A DNA stretch of 64,000 nt, from contig CAYJEO010000002.1 in NCBI GenBank assembly GCA_964369355.1, positions 1 through 64,000 of the forward strand, read 5' to 3'. The stretch is from CAYJEO01 sp964369355. GTDB lineage: Bacteria > Bacillota_I > Bacilli_A > RF39 > UBA660. The translations under genes were made by a program, and so were the position numbers. Of the stretch, positions 17,950 through 26,082 are shown one piece after another. Below the pieces are notes generated by a model, which saw nothing but the letters and a program-made list of their open reading frames with translations, was not told the DNA's origin and ran no database searches. Positions within the stretch are counted from its first letter, which is position 1, and each line of letters opens with the position of its first letter.

Positions 17950-19545
17950 ATGAAAAGAGAATATTATATTGACGAATGTGGTCAATTATCAGAACAATCA
18001 GTAGTAGAATTGAAAAAAAATAAAAAAGCATTAATAGAACTAGTTAGAATGGATCATAATTTATTGAAATATTTTTGTGAAGAACCATTTGTTAGTGAAA
18101 AAGAAATATTGATAGCAGCTTTAAAAAATCAATCTAGTAAAATTAAATCAATAGAAACAAAAAAAGCATATAATTTTTTAATTTTCGCATTAGAAGCAGA
18201 TAATGCAGATGTAATAGAAGATGTATTTTTTAAAATTGAATTTGCAACTAACTCTTTAGAAAAAGTTTTAGAACATAAATATTTTAAATACTTTTTTGAA
18301 AAACAAGAAATAACTAAAACCATAAATGAATTAATGAAAGAAAGAGAATTATTTGTTTTAAGTTTTAAAGAAAGCTTATCAAAAAAAGAACTAAAGTACA
18401 TTTTTTCAAGTAAAGAAAATACACTATATATATCACTTAACAGAAACAATTTTAAAAAGTATATAGTTCAATCAAAATATAAAAATGATATAGATGTAGT
18501 ATTAGCATTATTAAAAAATCAAATGAATAATATAGAAATTATTAAAGAATTAAATTTATATAAAAAAATATATGCAGCATTCAAAGGAAGCAATATAGAT
18601 TTTGCAAATCTTTCTTCTGAAGAAAGACAATATGCAATACGTATAGTCGATAGATTAGAAAAAGAACCATTTGATTTATTAACTAAAATATATCCAGATG
18701 TTTTTAGTAAGATAAAATCTTCTTTAGAAGTAAAAACAAAAAATGAAGAAGATAACAAAATTAAGAAAACAGATATATATCAAAAATTAATAGCTTCTAA
18801 GTTATCATTAATAAACTTTTCTGTTCAAAATAATTATAATGAAAAAGAAATATCACTAGTTAAAGAATTTGGGCAAAATAATAAAATCAAAGAAAACTTA
18901 GAATATGAAATTCAAGAAAAACAAAAAAGGGAAAAATTAATTTTAGTTGCTAAAAAAATAGCAAACGGTCAATTAACTATAAGACAATATTGTGATAATG
19001 AAGCAACGACATATCCATTGTCATATTTGATACATTATTTAGAAGATAATAAAATGTTAAAAGAAGAAATAGTAAAACTTTTATTTACTGCTAAATTAAA
19101 TAATGAAATAGATACAAAAGATATAATTAAATTACTTACAAGAAGAAAAGGAAATTTAGATTTTAAATTTTATTATGATTTAAACAATGTTAAATTAGAA
19201 TTATTAAAATTAAGACCGATGTTACACTCTTTAGATAATAATATTGAGTTTTATAAAATTTTAAATAGCATAATCAATTCATTAAGTGCATATAATGAAT
19301 TGTATAATAGAGAAGAATTAATTAATCAAAAATTTGTGTATCAAAAATATGATTCAAAAACAAATAATATAATCAAAGTAGAAGTATTAGACCATCATTA
19401 TGATAATGCTTCAAGTAATTTAATTACTAATAATAGTATAATTTGTAGGAAAACAGTTACAGATGAAGCTATAAAAGTAGCAATAACTGAATTTATGAAA
19501 GAAAATTTAGATTTAAAAACTAAAACAATTGCAAAAAATGATTAA
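17950..19545 (+). CDS. Unknown helical protein, tandem paralogue B
   Basis: A 531-residue soluble protein, lysine- and glutamate-rich and predicted helical. The C-terminal 200 residues match the preceding protein closely, including the invariant QYCDNEATTYPLSYL and TKDIIKLLTRRK blocks. The N-terminal 330 residues are longer and more divergent and contain a KNKKALIELVRMDHNLLKYF segment like paralogue A's start. It appears to be an ancient tandem duplication with a fixed C-terminal module. The function is not inferable; conserved Cys, Asp and Arg positions could be catalytic or structural. GAAGGAAATG lies just ahead of the start. Confidence 0.7.
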   Translation: MKREYYIDECGQLSEQSVVELKKNKKALIELVRMDHNLLKYFCEEPFVSEKEILIAALKNQSSKIKSIETKKAYNFLIFALEADNADVIEDVFFKIEFATNSLEKVLEHKYFKYFFEKQEITKTINELMKERELFVLSFKESLSKKELKYIFSSKENTLYISLNRNNFKKYIVQSKYKNDIDVVLALLKNQMNNIEIIKELNLYKKIYAAFKGSNIDFANLSSEERQYAIRIVDRLEKEPFDLLTKIYPDVFSKIKSSLEVKTKNEEDNKIKKTDIYQKLIASKLSLINFSVQNNYNEKEISLVKEFGQNNKIKENLEYEIQEKQKREKLILVAKKIANGQLTIRQYCDNEATTYPLSYLIHYLEDNKMLKEEIVKLLFTAKLNNEIDTKDIIKLLTRRKGNLDFKFYYDLNNVKLELLKLRPMLHSLDNNIEFYKILNSIINSLSAYNELYNREELINQKFVYQKYDSKTNNIIKVEVLDHHYDNASSNLITNNSIICRKTVTDEAIKVAITEFMKENLDLKTKTIAKND

Positions 19546-19629
19546 AAGGTATATAATAAAGAAGAATTAAATTTTTTATCTCTTTATAACAGATATTACT
19601 ATTTAATGAAAACTATAAGGAGGTAAACT

Positions 19630-19794
19630 ATGCAAGCAACTGATAAAGTAATCGTTTGTAAAGATTGTGGTAAAGAATTCACTTTTACTGCTAATGAACA
19701 AGCATTTTACGCTGAAAGAGATTTTTCAGATCCAAAAAGCTGTAAAGAATGCAGAGATGCAAAAAAAGCTGCAAGAGATAAAAGAGCTGCGTAA
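19630..19794 (+). CDS. Small zinc-ribbon protein
   Basis: A 54-residue protein too short for many gene callers. It has two CxxC knuckles, VCKDCG (C10, C13) and SCKECR, separated by about 26 residues, followed by a tail rich in Lys, Arg and Ala. This matches the small stand-alone zinc-ribbon family seen across Firmicutes (probable zinc-ribbon / zf_Tbcl type), usually of unknown role, possibly nucleic-acid or ribosome associated. AAGGAGG seven nucleotides before the ATG makes the gene convincing, and it has its own leader. Confidence 0.85.
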   Translation: MQATDKVIVCKDCGKEFTFTANEQAFYAERDFSDPKSCKECRDAKKAARDKRAA

Positions 19795-19854
19795 GCTTTT
19801 TTTTCTTTGCAATAAAATATTTTTTTATGATATACTTATAATAGAGGTGAATAT

Positions 19855-21114
19855 ATGAAAAAGAATTTTATTTTTTTAATTTTGTTATTTATGTTATTTC
19901 CAACTCAAATATTTGCTGATGTTGTAGTAACACCTAATAAAGAACAAGTAGAGTTAAATGATATATTAACTGTAGATGTAGATTTAACAAAATTAGATAA
20001 CGGCTTTAGTAGTGGGGACTTAATTTTAACATTTGATGATAGTTTTTTAGAATATATAGATTTAGAAGTGTCACAAAGTATTGATAAGGCAAATGAAATT
20101 ACGATAATTCCTGGAATGGGCACTTTAACTATTAATTATAAAAAAGAAACTAGTAACATTACTAATGGAGATTTTTTAACTTTAACTTTTAGAGTAATAA
20201 ATACTGCAGAAGAAGATAGAACAACTTGGATTAATTTAGAAACAGCTTCGTTAAAAGATAACGACCAAACTGATATTTCTTTTGATACAGTATCTACTAA
20301 GATAGTAGTTTTAGGAAGAGAAATAGGTTATTTAACTTCATTGTCAGTAGATAATTTTGAATTGAATCCAGTATTTGATCAAACTGTTTATGGATATGAT
20401 TTAGGTTCTACTCAAGGTAGTGAAATTGTAATTAATGCAGAGGTTATGGAAGGTTATGAAATAATTGGGACTGGGTTAAAAGTATTAGAATTCGGAGTAA
20501 ATATGTTTACTATTGAAGTTAAAAACAGTGAAAATGTTATTGAAAATACTTACTCAGTTAAAATATATAGGGAAGAAATTTCAACAGAACATTTAAAACT
20601 AATTACTCTTGAAATAGAAGGTTATGAAATAACTTTTGATCCGGATACTTATGAGTATACAATCGATGTAGAAGAAGACTTGAAAGAGTTAACGGTAATA
20701 GCAACTGCACAAGAAGGTTTAACTATCCAAGGTGCGACAACTTATACTATTACTGATAAAATAACTGAAATAAATGTAATAGTGTCAAATGAACTGCAAG
20801 ATTTAACTTATGTAGTAAAATTAAATAGAATTAAAGATACTGATGTAGATGTAGATACTTCTACAACACCACCAATTGAAACTAAACCAGAAGAAACAAA
20901 AGAATCTTCTAATTCATTAATATATATTATCATAGCGATATTATTTATTATATCTATAGTAGTTATTGTAATTATAAAAAAGAAAAAACAAATAATAGGT
21001 ATAAAGGAAAATAATGAATTAAAAGAAGAAATAGCAATCCAATTAGATAATAGAGAAGAAATAGAAGAAGTTAATTTAGAAGAATCTCAAAGTGATACAG
21101 AAAATAAAGAATAA
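19855..21114 (+). CDS. Surface protein with cohesin-like and cadherin-like beta-sandwich domains
   Basis: A 419-residue cell-surface protein. Residues 1-22 are a signal peptide ending IFAD. Residues about 24-150 form a cohesin/CBM-like beta sandwich (VVTPNKEQVELNDILTVDV, SGDLILTFDDSFLEY, GDFLTLTFRV). Two repeats of about 80 residues follow (YLTSLSVDNFELNPVFDQTVYGYD and LKLITLEIEGYEITFDPDTYEYTI), typical of the cadherin-like Ig domain found in Firmicutes surface proteins. A single transmembrane helix (about 362-382) and a Lys/Glu-rich cytoplasmic tail end it, so it is membrane anchored, not sortase anchored. Role is probably adhesion or wall binding. AGAGGTG precedes the start. Confidence 0.8.
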   Translation: MKKNFIFLILLFMLFPTQIFADVVVTPNKEQVELNDILTVDVDLTKLDNGFSSGDLILTFDDSFLEYIDLEVSQSIDKANEITIIPGMGTLTINYKKETSNITNGDFLTLTFRVINTAEEDRTTWINLETASLKDNDQTDISFDTVSTKIVVLGREIGYLTSLSVDNFELNPVFDQTVYGYDLGSTQGSEIVINAEVMEGYEIIGTGLKVLEFGVNMFTIEVKNSENVIENTYSVKIYREEISTEHLKLITLEIEGYEITFDPDTYEYTIDVEEDLKELTVIATAQEGLTIQGATTYTITDKITEINVIVSNELQDLTYVVKLNRIKDTDVDVDTSTTPPIETKPEETKESSNSLIYIIIAILFIISIVVIVIIKKKKQIIGIKENNELKEEIAIQLDNREEIEEVNLEESQSDTENKE

Positions 21115-21121
21115 TAAAATA

Positions 21122-21147
21122 AAAAGATATCAAATTTGATATCTTTT
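21122..21147. terminator. Bidirectional terminator
   Basis: A perfect 26-bp palindrome, AAAAGATATCAAA (21122-21134) against TTTGATATCTTTT (21135-21147), sits between two convergent genes. A and T flanks allow it to end transcription in both directions. Confidence 0.8.
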
Positions 21148-21577
21148 ATAATACACTAATTAATAAAGTAATTGAAAATAATAAAATAAATGAAATAATC
21201 ATCAATCTTAAAATATTTGAATAACCTTTAGGACTTATCATATTTTTCTTATCTAATTTAGTAATAATAGGTTGCAATCTAAAAAAGTAAGTTAATATAG
21301 AAAGTATTAACATACCCAAAGTATATACTTTTAAAATTTCATCTCCTAAAAATAAAATTACTACTAATAAAGAAATAAAAATTAATTTAGTCCCAGCAAC
21401 CCAATTTACTAAATAATCAGTAAATAACTTACTAGATTCATCTTTTCTAGATAAGTGGTAGTTGTTAAATACAGCAACTCCATTACCTAATTTAGAAGTA
21501 GGAAAGAAATATAATATTATTACATTAGAAAGTTCTAATATAATAAAAACTAAAATTGAAATATCTATAATATTCAT
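21146..21577 (-). CDS. Conserved-looking four-helix membrane protein
   Basis: A 143-residue protein with four hydrophobic helices at about 4-24, 62-82, 85-105 and 122-142. The stretch between helices 1 and 2 carries NNYHLSRKDESSKLFTDYL, which would face one side of the membrane. I do not recognise a named family. The start has a GGTGATTAT ribosome site on the reverse strand. It lies just after the diguanylate cyclase gene on the same strand, but a terminator hairpin at 21607 separates them, so they are probably independent. Confidence 0.65.
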   Translation of the reverse strand: MNIIDISILVFIILELSNVIILYFFPTSKLGNGVAVFNNYHLSRKDESSKLFTDYLVNWVAGTKLIFISLLVVILFLGDEILKVYTLGMLILSILTYFFRLQPIITKLDKKNMISPKGYSNILRLMIISFILLFSITLLISVL

Positions 21578-21606
21578 ATAATCACCATAATAATTATAAC
21601 AAAAAA

Positions 21607-21622
21607 AATTGCAAAAGCAATT
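21607..21622 (-). terminator. Terminator of the GGDEF gene
   Basis: AATTGC (21607-21612) and GCAATT (21617-21622) form a stem with an AAAA loop (TTTT in the reverse-strand RNA). On the reverse strand it is followed by a run of T. It overlaps the stop codon of the cyclase gene. Confidence 0.7.
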
Positions 21623-22481
21623 ATTTTTTTAAACTATAACCATTATATGTAGTAACTTTATTTTTACCATTTCTTTTATTTTCATATAATAACTTATCAG
21701 TTATTAGTAATGTATCATTTAAATCAGTAAAATTTACATTGTCATTATCTAAATTATTAGTTTTAAATTTATTATAACGTTGAATATCTTCATAAGAAGA
21801 ATATGAGGCTATACCAGCACTTAAAGATAAGCGATTACTTGGTTCAACACAAACTTTACTTTCATCATATAAAACTGTTATGAATTTATTTATATCTTCC
21901 ATAATAATTTTAACTCTTTTTTCAATTGAAACAACATCTTCTGTTTTAAAAAACAATTGAAATTCATCTCCACCAGAACGAACAGCAAAGTCATGATTAG
22001 CACGCATTGTATTTTCTTTGAAAATAGTAGCTATTTTTTTAAGTACAAGATCGCCTACATGATGTCCAAAAGTATCGTTTATATTTTTAAAATTATCTAA
22101 GTCACAATCTACTAAAGTATAAATGCAACCTCTGTTTGCTATTAATTTATTATACATACCACGTCTATTATATAAATTAGTTAAAATATCAGTATTAGAT
22201 ATTTCTACTTGTTTAGTTAATTTAGTTGAAATATGTAAATTTTCATTTGCCAAAAACATTACAGTTTCTTTTAATTCTTTTGCTGAATTAACCAATGTTT
22301 TAATATGGTTATTAGCAGAATTGTTTTTTTCTTTTAAATGTATATTAGAATCTTTTAATAAAGCATTTTCACTAGCTAAATTAACATTTTTATTAGTTAA
22401 ACATGAATTAATATTTTTTAATTCATCGTACTCTTTTTTTAATATTTCAAATTCTAGTTGTAATTTTTCTAAATCATTCAT
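21621..22481 (-). CDS. Soluble diguanylate cyclase with coiled-coil N-terminus
   Basis: 286 residues. The first roughly 115 are a heptad-rich coiled coil (LEKLQLEFEILKKEYDELK...) with no transmembrane segment, so the protein is cytosolic. The GGDEF domain follows: TDILTNLYNRRGMYNKL, DLDNFKNINDTFGHHVGD and the active-site RSGGDEF loop. It should make cyclic di-GMP from two GTP. The product-inhibition I-site (RxxD five residues before GGDEF) reads A-N-H-D, lacking the Arg at the usual position, so feedback inhibition may be weak. No EAL, HD-GYP or PilZ protein is visible in this window. The reverse-strand start has AAGGAGTG. Confidence 0.92.
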   Translation of the reverse strand: MNDLEKLQLEFEILKKEYDELKNINSCLTNKNVNLASENALLKDSNIHLKEKNNSANNHIKTLVNSAKELKETVMFLANENLHISTKLTKQVEISNTDILTNLYNRRGMYNKLIANRGCIYTLVDCDLDNFKNINDTFGHHVGDLVLKKIATIFKENTMRANHDFAVRSGGDEFQLFFKTEDVVSIEKRVKIIMEDINKFITVLYDESKVCVEPSNRLSLSAGIASYSSYEDIQRYNKFKTNNLDNDNVNFTDLNDTLLITDKLLYENKRNGKNKVTTYNGYSLKK

Positions 22482-22582
22482 GATGTAATCACTCCTTGTT
22501 AAGTGTATTATACCATAAAAGAAGAAAATAATCTAATTTAAATAAATATTAAAATATGGTAAAATAAGGATAGGTGATGAAT

Positions 22583-23104
22583 ATGTATTATACAAATTAT
22601 AAATCAGTTATTGGAAATCTTACTTTAATAAGTGATGGTAATTATTTATTAGAAATAACAGGAGAAGTATATAGATTTAATAGTTATAATGAATCATATA
22701 TTAGAAAAGATAATTTAGAAGTATTTATTAAAGTAAAAAAATGGTTAGATAAATATTTTAATAAAGAATTAATAGAATATGAAGATATAAATATATTATT
22801 AATAGGAACCACTTTTCAAAAAGAAGTGTGGGAAGAAATAAAAAATATACCATATGGAACATTAATAACTTACAGCGATATAGCAAAAAAAATAGCAAAA
22901 AGAAGAAATATCAAAAGAATGTCAAGTCAAGCAGTAGGAAATGCTGTAGGGAAAAATCCAATATCAATACTAATACCATGTCACAGAGTAATAGGTGTAA
23001 ATAATAATTTAGTTGGGTATGGTGGTGGAATAGACACTAAAATAAAACTATTAAATTTAGAAAACATTGACACTACTAAATTAAAAAAACCAAAACAAAG
23101 ATGA
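22583..23104 (+). CDS. ogt: Methylated-DNA--protein-cysteine methyltransferase
   Basis: About 173 residues. The C-terminal DNA-binding domain has the helix-turn-helix (YGTLITYSDIAKKIAKRR), the Arg finger region SSQAVGNAVGKNP and the acceptor cysteine C133 in IPCHRVIG. It removes alkyl groups from O6-alkylguanine by suicide transfer to Cys. The N-terminal half is the short Ogt-type domain, not the Ada regulatory domain. Of three clustered starts (22574, 22577, 22583) I favour ATG 22583, which has AGGTG 6 nt ahead. It is monocistronic with a terminator over its stop codon. Confidence 0.93.
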   Translation: MYYTNYKSVIGNLTLISDGNYLLEITGEVYRFNSYNESYIRKDNLEVFIKVKKWLDKYFNKELIEYEDINILLIGTTFQKEVWEEIKNIPYGTLITYSDIAKKIAKRRNIKRMSSQAVGNAVGKNPISILIPCHRVIGVNNNLVGYGGGIDTKIKLLNLENIDTTKLKKPKQR

Positions 23105-23120
23105 ATTTCATCTTTTTTTT
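23097..23120 (+). terminator. ogt terminator
   Basis: AAAGATGA (23097-23104) with TCATCTTT (23108-23115), a 3-nt loop and a long T-run. It overlaps the stop codon. Confidence 0.75.
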
Positions 23121-23182
23121 ATTGACTTAATATTCTTAATTTGATAAACTGCTAAAGCATGTAAAAAAAGGGAAGTGAAAAA

Positions 23183-25132
23183 ATGAATTTTGAAATAAAC
23201 GAAAAAAACATATTAAAATTTACATTACCATGTATAATGACAATGATATTTACATCAATATTTGTCATGTCAGATGGAATAATAGTGTCAAATTATATCA
23301 ATGAAACAGCACTAGCCGCTATTAATATAGTAATGCCTGTAACGTCTTTGTTCTTAGCAGTAGGATTAATGTTTGGAGCAGGAAGTAGTGCTATATGTAG
23401 CCAATTATTAGGAGAAGGTAAAATAGATAAAGCCAAACAAACTTTATCGTCAGTATTAGTAGTATCTTTTATAATAGGTGTTATTTTTACTATATTAACA
23501 CAATTAAACATGGATAGTATTCTAAATTTCTTAGGAGCTAGTGAAGATACAATAGGGTATGCAAGTAGTTATTTAAGAGTACTATCAATATTTTTATCAA
23601 TAATAATGATTAAAACAATATTCCAAAGTATTATGGTTGTATCAGGAAAAGCATTTTTATTTTTTAAAGCAATGATAGTATCAGGAATACTTAAAGTAAT
23701 ATTAAGTTATTTATTTGTAGCAGTATTAAATTTAGGAACAACAGGTTTAGCTTTTGCTGGTGTTTTTGGATATTTAATACCAGTAATAGTATCAATAATA
23801 GCATTATCAAAAAATAATGAACAAGGTTTATCATTAGTTAAACCAAAATTTGATAAAAAAATAATACTTGACTCTTGTTATAATGGTTCAAGTGAAATGG
23901 TAACAAATATGTCATCTGCAGTAACAACATTTTTATTTAATTCAGCAATGTTAAAACTAGTAGGAGACTCAGGAGTTTCAGCAGTTACTGTAATTTTATA
24001 TATTCAATTTTTATTAGGATCTATATTTATGGGATATGCTATAGGAATAGCTCCTTTAATAGGATTTAATTATGGTAAAAAAGATAGTAATAATTTACAT
24101 AAAATATTTAAATCAAGTTTAAAAATATTAAGCATTATGTCAATAGTTAGCTTTAGTATAGCGTTTATATTTTCTAGCAACTTAACCTCTTTCTTTGCAG
24201 AAAAAGGAAGCGAAATATATGAATTATCACATAATGGATTAAATATATTTGCCTTTGGATTTTTATTTATGGGATTTAATATATTTGCATCAGGATTATT
24301 TACAGCATACTCAAATGGTAAAGTATCTGCATTTATATCAGCGATAAGAACATTAGGTTTAATATCTACATCAATTATATTATTACCTAATATATTCGGG
24401 ATAAATGGTGTATGGATGGCTGTACCAGTAGCAGAGTTCATAACTTTATTTATATCGTTATACTTATTTAATAAATATAAAGATATTTATATGTATTCAG
24501 GTAAAAAAGTATTAGAAGAAAAAACATATGAAACTTCTACTTTAATTACCATTAATAGAATGTTTGGTTCAGGGGGAAGAGAAGTAGGAAAGCGTTTAGC
24601 AGAACAATTAAACTTTGCTTACTATGATAAAGATATTATAAATGATATTTTAAATAACGATGGTTTAAGTGATGAATATTTAGAACAATATAACGATATT
24701 AATTTTAGTTCGAATTTCAAATTCCAGTTTGCTACATCATTTGTAAAATATAAAGATAGTCCTTCAGCAGATGTATTTGAAAAACAAGCTGAAGTAATAA
24801 AAAAACTATCAAATAAAGATAGTGTCTTTGTAGGAAGATGTTCAAATCATATTTTAAAAGAAAAAAATCCTTTTAAAGTATTTATATATGCTAAGGATGA
24901 AGATTATATAATTAATAGATTATATGAAAAAAACGAAGCAGATAAAAATAAAACGGAAAAACAATTAAAAAAATTAGTAAAAAAAATAAATGATAATAGA
25001 CAAAATTATTATAAATATTATACAGGTAGTGATGTACTAGACTTAGAAAACTATGATTTAGTTATAGATATATCTAAAGTAGGATTAAAAAATGCTGTTA
25101 ATATTATAAAATTAGCAATAGAAAAGAAGTAA
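23183..25132 (+). CDS. MATE efflux transporter fused to a cytidylate-kinase-like domain
   Basis: 649 residues in one uninterrupted frame. Residues about 1-445 are a MATE transporter with twelve hydrophobic helices, opening KFTLPCIMTMIFTSIFVMSDGIIV and with an internal repeat near VTNMSSAVTTFLFN. From about 453 a soluble cytidylate-kinase-like domain begins, with the P-loop FGSGGREVGKRLAEQL, then YDKDIIND, VFVGRCSNHIL and a helical LID-like RLYEKNEADK block; this matches the bacterial cytidylate kinase-like family. MATE proteins normally end near 450, so the kinase is an add-on facing the cytosol. Stand-alone kinases of this type are common in gut Firmicutes, where their substrate is unknown. 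A fusion could couple nucleotide binding to transport. Confidence 0.85.
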   Translation: MNFEINEKNILKFTLPCIMTMIFTSIFVMSDGIIVSNYINETALAAINIVMPVTSLFLAVGLMFGAGSSAICSQLLGEGKIDKAKQTLSSVLVVSFIIGVIFTILTQLNMDSILNFLGASEDTIGYASSYLRVLSIFLSIIMIKTIFQSIMVVSGKAFLFFKAMIVSGILKVILSYLFVAVLNLGTTGLAFAGVFGYLIPVIVSIIALSKNNEQGLSLVKPKFDKKIILDSCYNGSSEMVTNMSSAVTTFLFNSAMLKLVGDSGVSAVTVILYIQFLLGSIFMGYAIGIAPLIGFNYGKKDSNNLHKIFKSSLKILSIMSIVSFSIAFIFSSNLTSFFAEKGSEIYELSHNGLNIFAFGFLFMGFNIFASGLFTAYSNGKVSAFISAIRTLGLISTSIILLPNIFGINGVWMAVPVAEFITLFISLYLFNKYKDIYMYSGKKVLEEKTYETSTLITINRMFGSGGREVGKRLAEQLNFAYYDKDIINDILNNDGLSDEYLEQYNDINFSSNFKFQFATSFVKYKDSPSADVFEKQAEVIKKLSNKDSVFVGRCSNHILKEKNPFKVFIYAKDEDYIINRLYEKNEADKNKTEKQLKKLVKKINDNRQNYYKYYTGSDVLDLENYDLVIDISKVGLKNAVNIIKLAIEKK

Positions 25133-25150
25133 ATAATTACTTCTTTTTAT
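25122..25150. terminator. Bidirectional terminator between MATE fusion and lexA
   Basis: AAAGAAGTAA (25123-25132) and TTACTTCTTT (25137-25146) form a 10-bp stem with an ATAA loop, A-rich before and T-rich after. It serves both convergent genes. Confidence 0.75.
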
Positions 25151-25764
25151 ATTTTTCTATATAAACCAATAGCTTTACCTAATATTTGAACATTAGGCAA
25201 AATAATAGGTTCCATTGTATCATTTTCAGGCTGTAATCTAAAATAACCATTTTCTTTATAAAAAGTTTTTAATGTAACTTCAAATTCATCAGTCATTGCA
25301 ACAACAATCTCACCATTTTTAGCAGTATTAGTTCTTTCTACTATAACTATATCCCCATCTAAGATACCTGCATTAATCATTGATAGTCCACTTACATTTA
25401 AAGTGAAAACTTCTTTATTATTAGGAACTAAATAACTAGGTAATGAAAAATATTCATCTGGTTTTTCAATTGCTTCAATAGGCGACCCTGCTGTAATTTT
25501 ACCTAATAAAGGAACTTCAATAACATCTTGGTTGGCAGTTACAAATTCGTTTTTAACTAAAACTTCAATAGCTCTGTTTTTAGAATCTTCTTTTTTAATA
25601 AATCCTTTAGCTTCTAAATTATTTAAGTGAGCATGAATAGTAGCAGGAGAAGAAACTCCTAAAGCTTTTCCAATTTCTCTAATAGTAGGTGGATATCCGT
25701 TTGATACTATATATCCTTTAATGTATGTTAATATATCTGATTGTCTTTTTGTTAAGTCTTCCAT
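25147..25764 (-). CDS. lexA: LexA repressor (SOS regulator)
   Basis: 205 residues, normal length. The N-terminal winged helix (about 1-65) contains PPTIREIGKALGVSS and HLNNLEAKGFI. The autocleavage site is A92-G93 in GKITAGSP, and the catalytic dyad is S128 (VSGLSMINAG) and K166 (EVTLKTFY), spaced as in Bacillus LexA. It represses DNA-damage genes until RecA-stimulated self-cleavage. Two LexA-type boxes (25815-25828 and 25844-25857) lie in the divergent promoter region, so it probably represses itself and the small gene opposite. Its reverse-strand ribosome site AAAGGGG precedes the ATG. Confidence 0.97.
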   Translation of the reverse strand: MEDLTKRQSDILTYIKGYIVSNGYPPTIREIGKALGVSSPATIHAHLNNLEAKGFIKKEDSKNRAIEVLVKNEFVTANQDVIEVPLLGKITAGSPIEAIEKPDEYFSLPSYLVPNNKEVFTLNVSGLSMINAGILDGDIVIVERTNTAKNGEIVVAMTDEFEVTLKTFYKENGYFRLQPENDTMEPIILPNVQILGKAIGLYRKI

Positions 25765-25814
25765 AAAGCACCCCTTTACATTAAAATAATTTTATCATGA
25801 AAGTGTAAAGATGT

Positions 25815-25828
25815 CAAACAAATGTTTG
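25815..25828. promoter_or_regulatory. LexA (SOS) box 1
   Basis: CAAACAAATGTTTG is a perfect 5-bp palindrome with a 4-nt spacer, a slight variant of the Gram-positive box CGAAC-N4-GTTCG. Lying about 50 nt before the lexA start codon, it probably mediates autorepression. Confidence 0.7.
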
Positions 25829-25837
25829 CAAAAGATA

Positions 25838-25866
25838 TTGACACGAACGATTGTTCGTGGTAAACT
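25838..25866 (+). promoter_or_regulatory. SOS promoter with LexA box 2 between -35 and -10
   Basis: TTGACA (25838-25843) and TAAACT (25861-25866) are spaced by 17 nt. The spacer holds the exact Gram-positive LexA operator CGAACGATTGTTCG (25844-25857), extended to a 7-bp palindrome with flanking CA/TG. Bound LexA would block polymerase on the small gene that starts at 25893. Confidence 0.88.
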
Positions 25867-25892
25867 TGTTTTACAGTTAAGGAGGAGTAAGT

Positions 25893-26033
25893 ATGTTAGA
25901 TATGATGAAAAACAAAATGATTGGAGGTTTTATGATTTTTATAGTTTGTATACTATTACTTAACTCTTATAGTATACAATTAGAACAAGAAAATAAAATT
26001 CAAGATTTAGCAATTTATCAAACAAATAACTAA
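25893..26033 (+). CDS. Small SOS-controlled membrane peptide, YneA-position gene
   Basis: A 46-residue protein with TAAGGAGG before its ATG. Residues about 9-26 (MIGGFMIFIVCILLLNSYS) form one hydrophobic helix, followed by a short polar tail ending YQTNN. It is divergent from lexA with a textbook LexA operator inside its promoter, exactly where Bacillus subtilis has yneA, the SOS cell-division inhibitor (single-pass membrane protein with a LysM domain). Here the LysM domain is absent, so I infer an analogous or reduced division inhibitor and do not assign the name. tkt follows at 50 nt, as in the Bacillus order. Confidence 0.75.
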   Translation: MLDMMKNKMIGGFMIFIVCILLLNSYSIQLEQENKIQDLAIYQTNN

Positions 26034-26082
26034 TCAAATAATCTAAAGTATGATATAATTATTATACTAGGGAGTGGTATTA

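Noticed and set aside
19667..19858. 63-codon forward frame overlapping the zinc-ribbon gene
   Set aside because: It lacks a ribosome site and conflicts with the well-supported 54-residue CxxC...CxxC protein at 19630-19794 in another frame.
23183..25132. MATE plus kinase as two separate genes joined by an error
   Set aside because: The frame is continuous and there is no stop, ribosome site or start codon near the junction at about 24,520-24,545. It was kept as a fusion, with read-level checking suggested.
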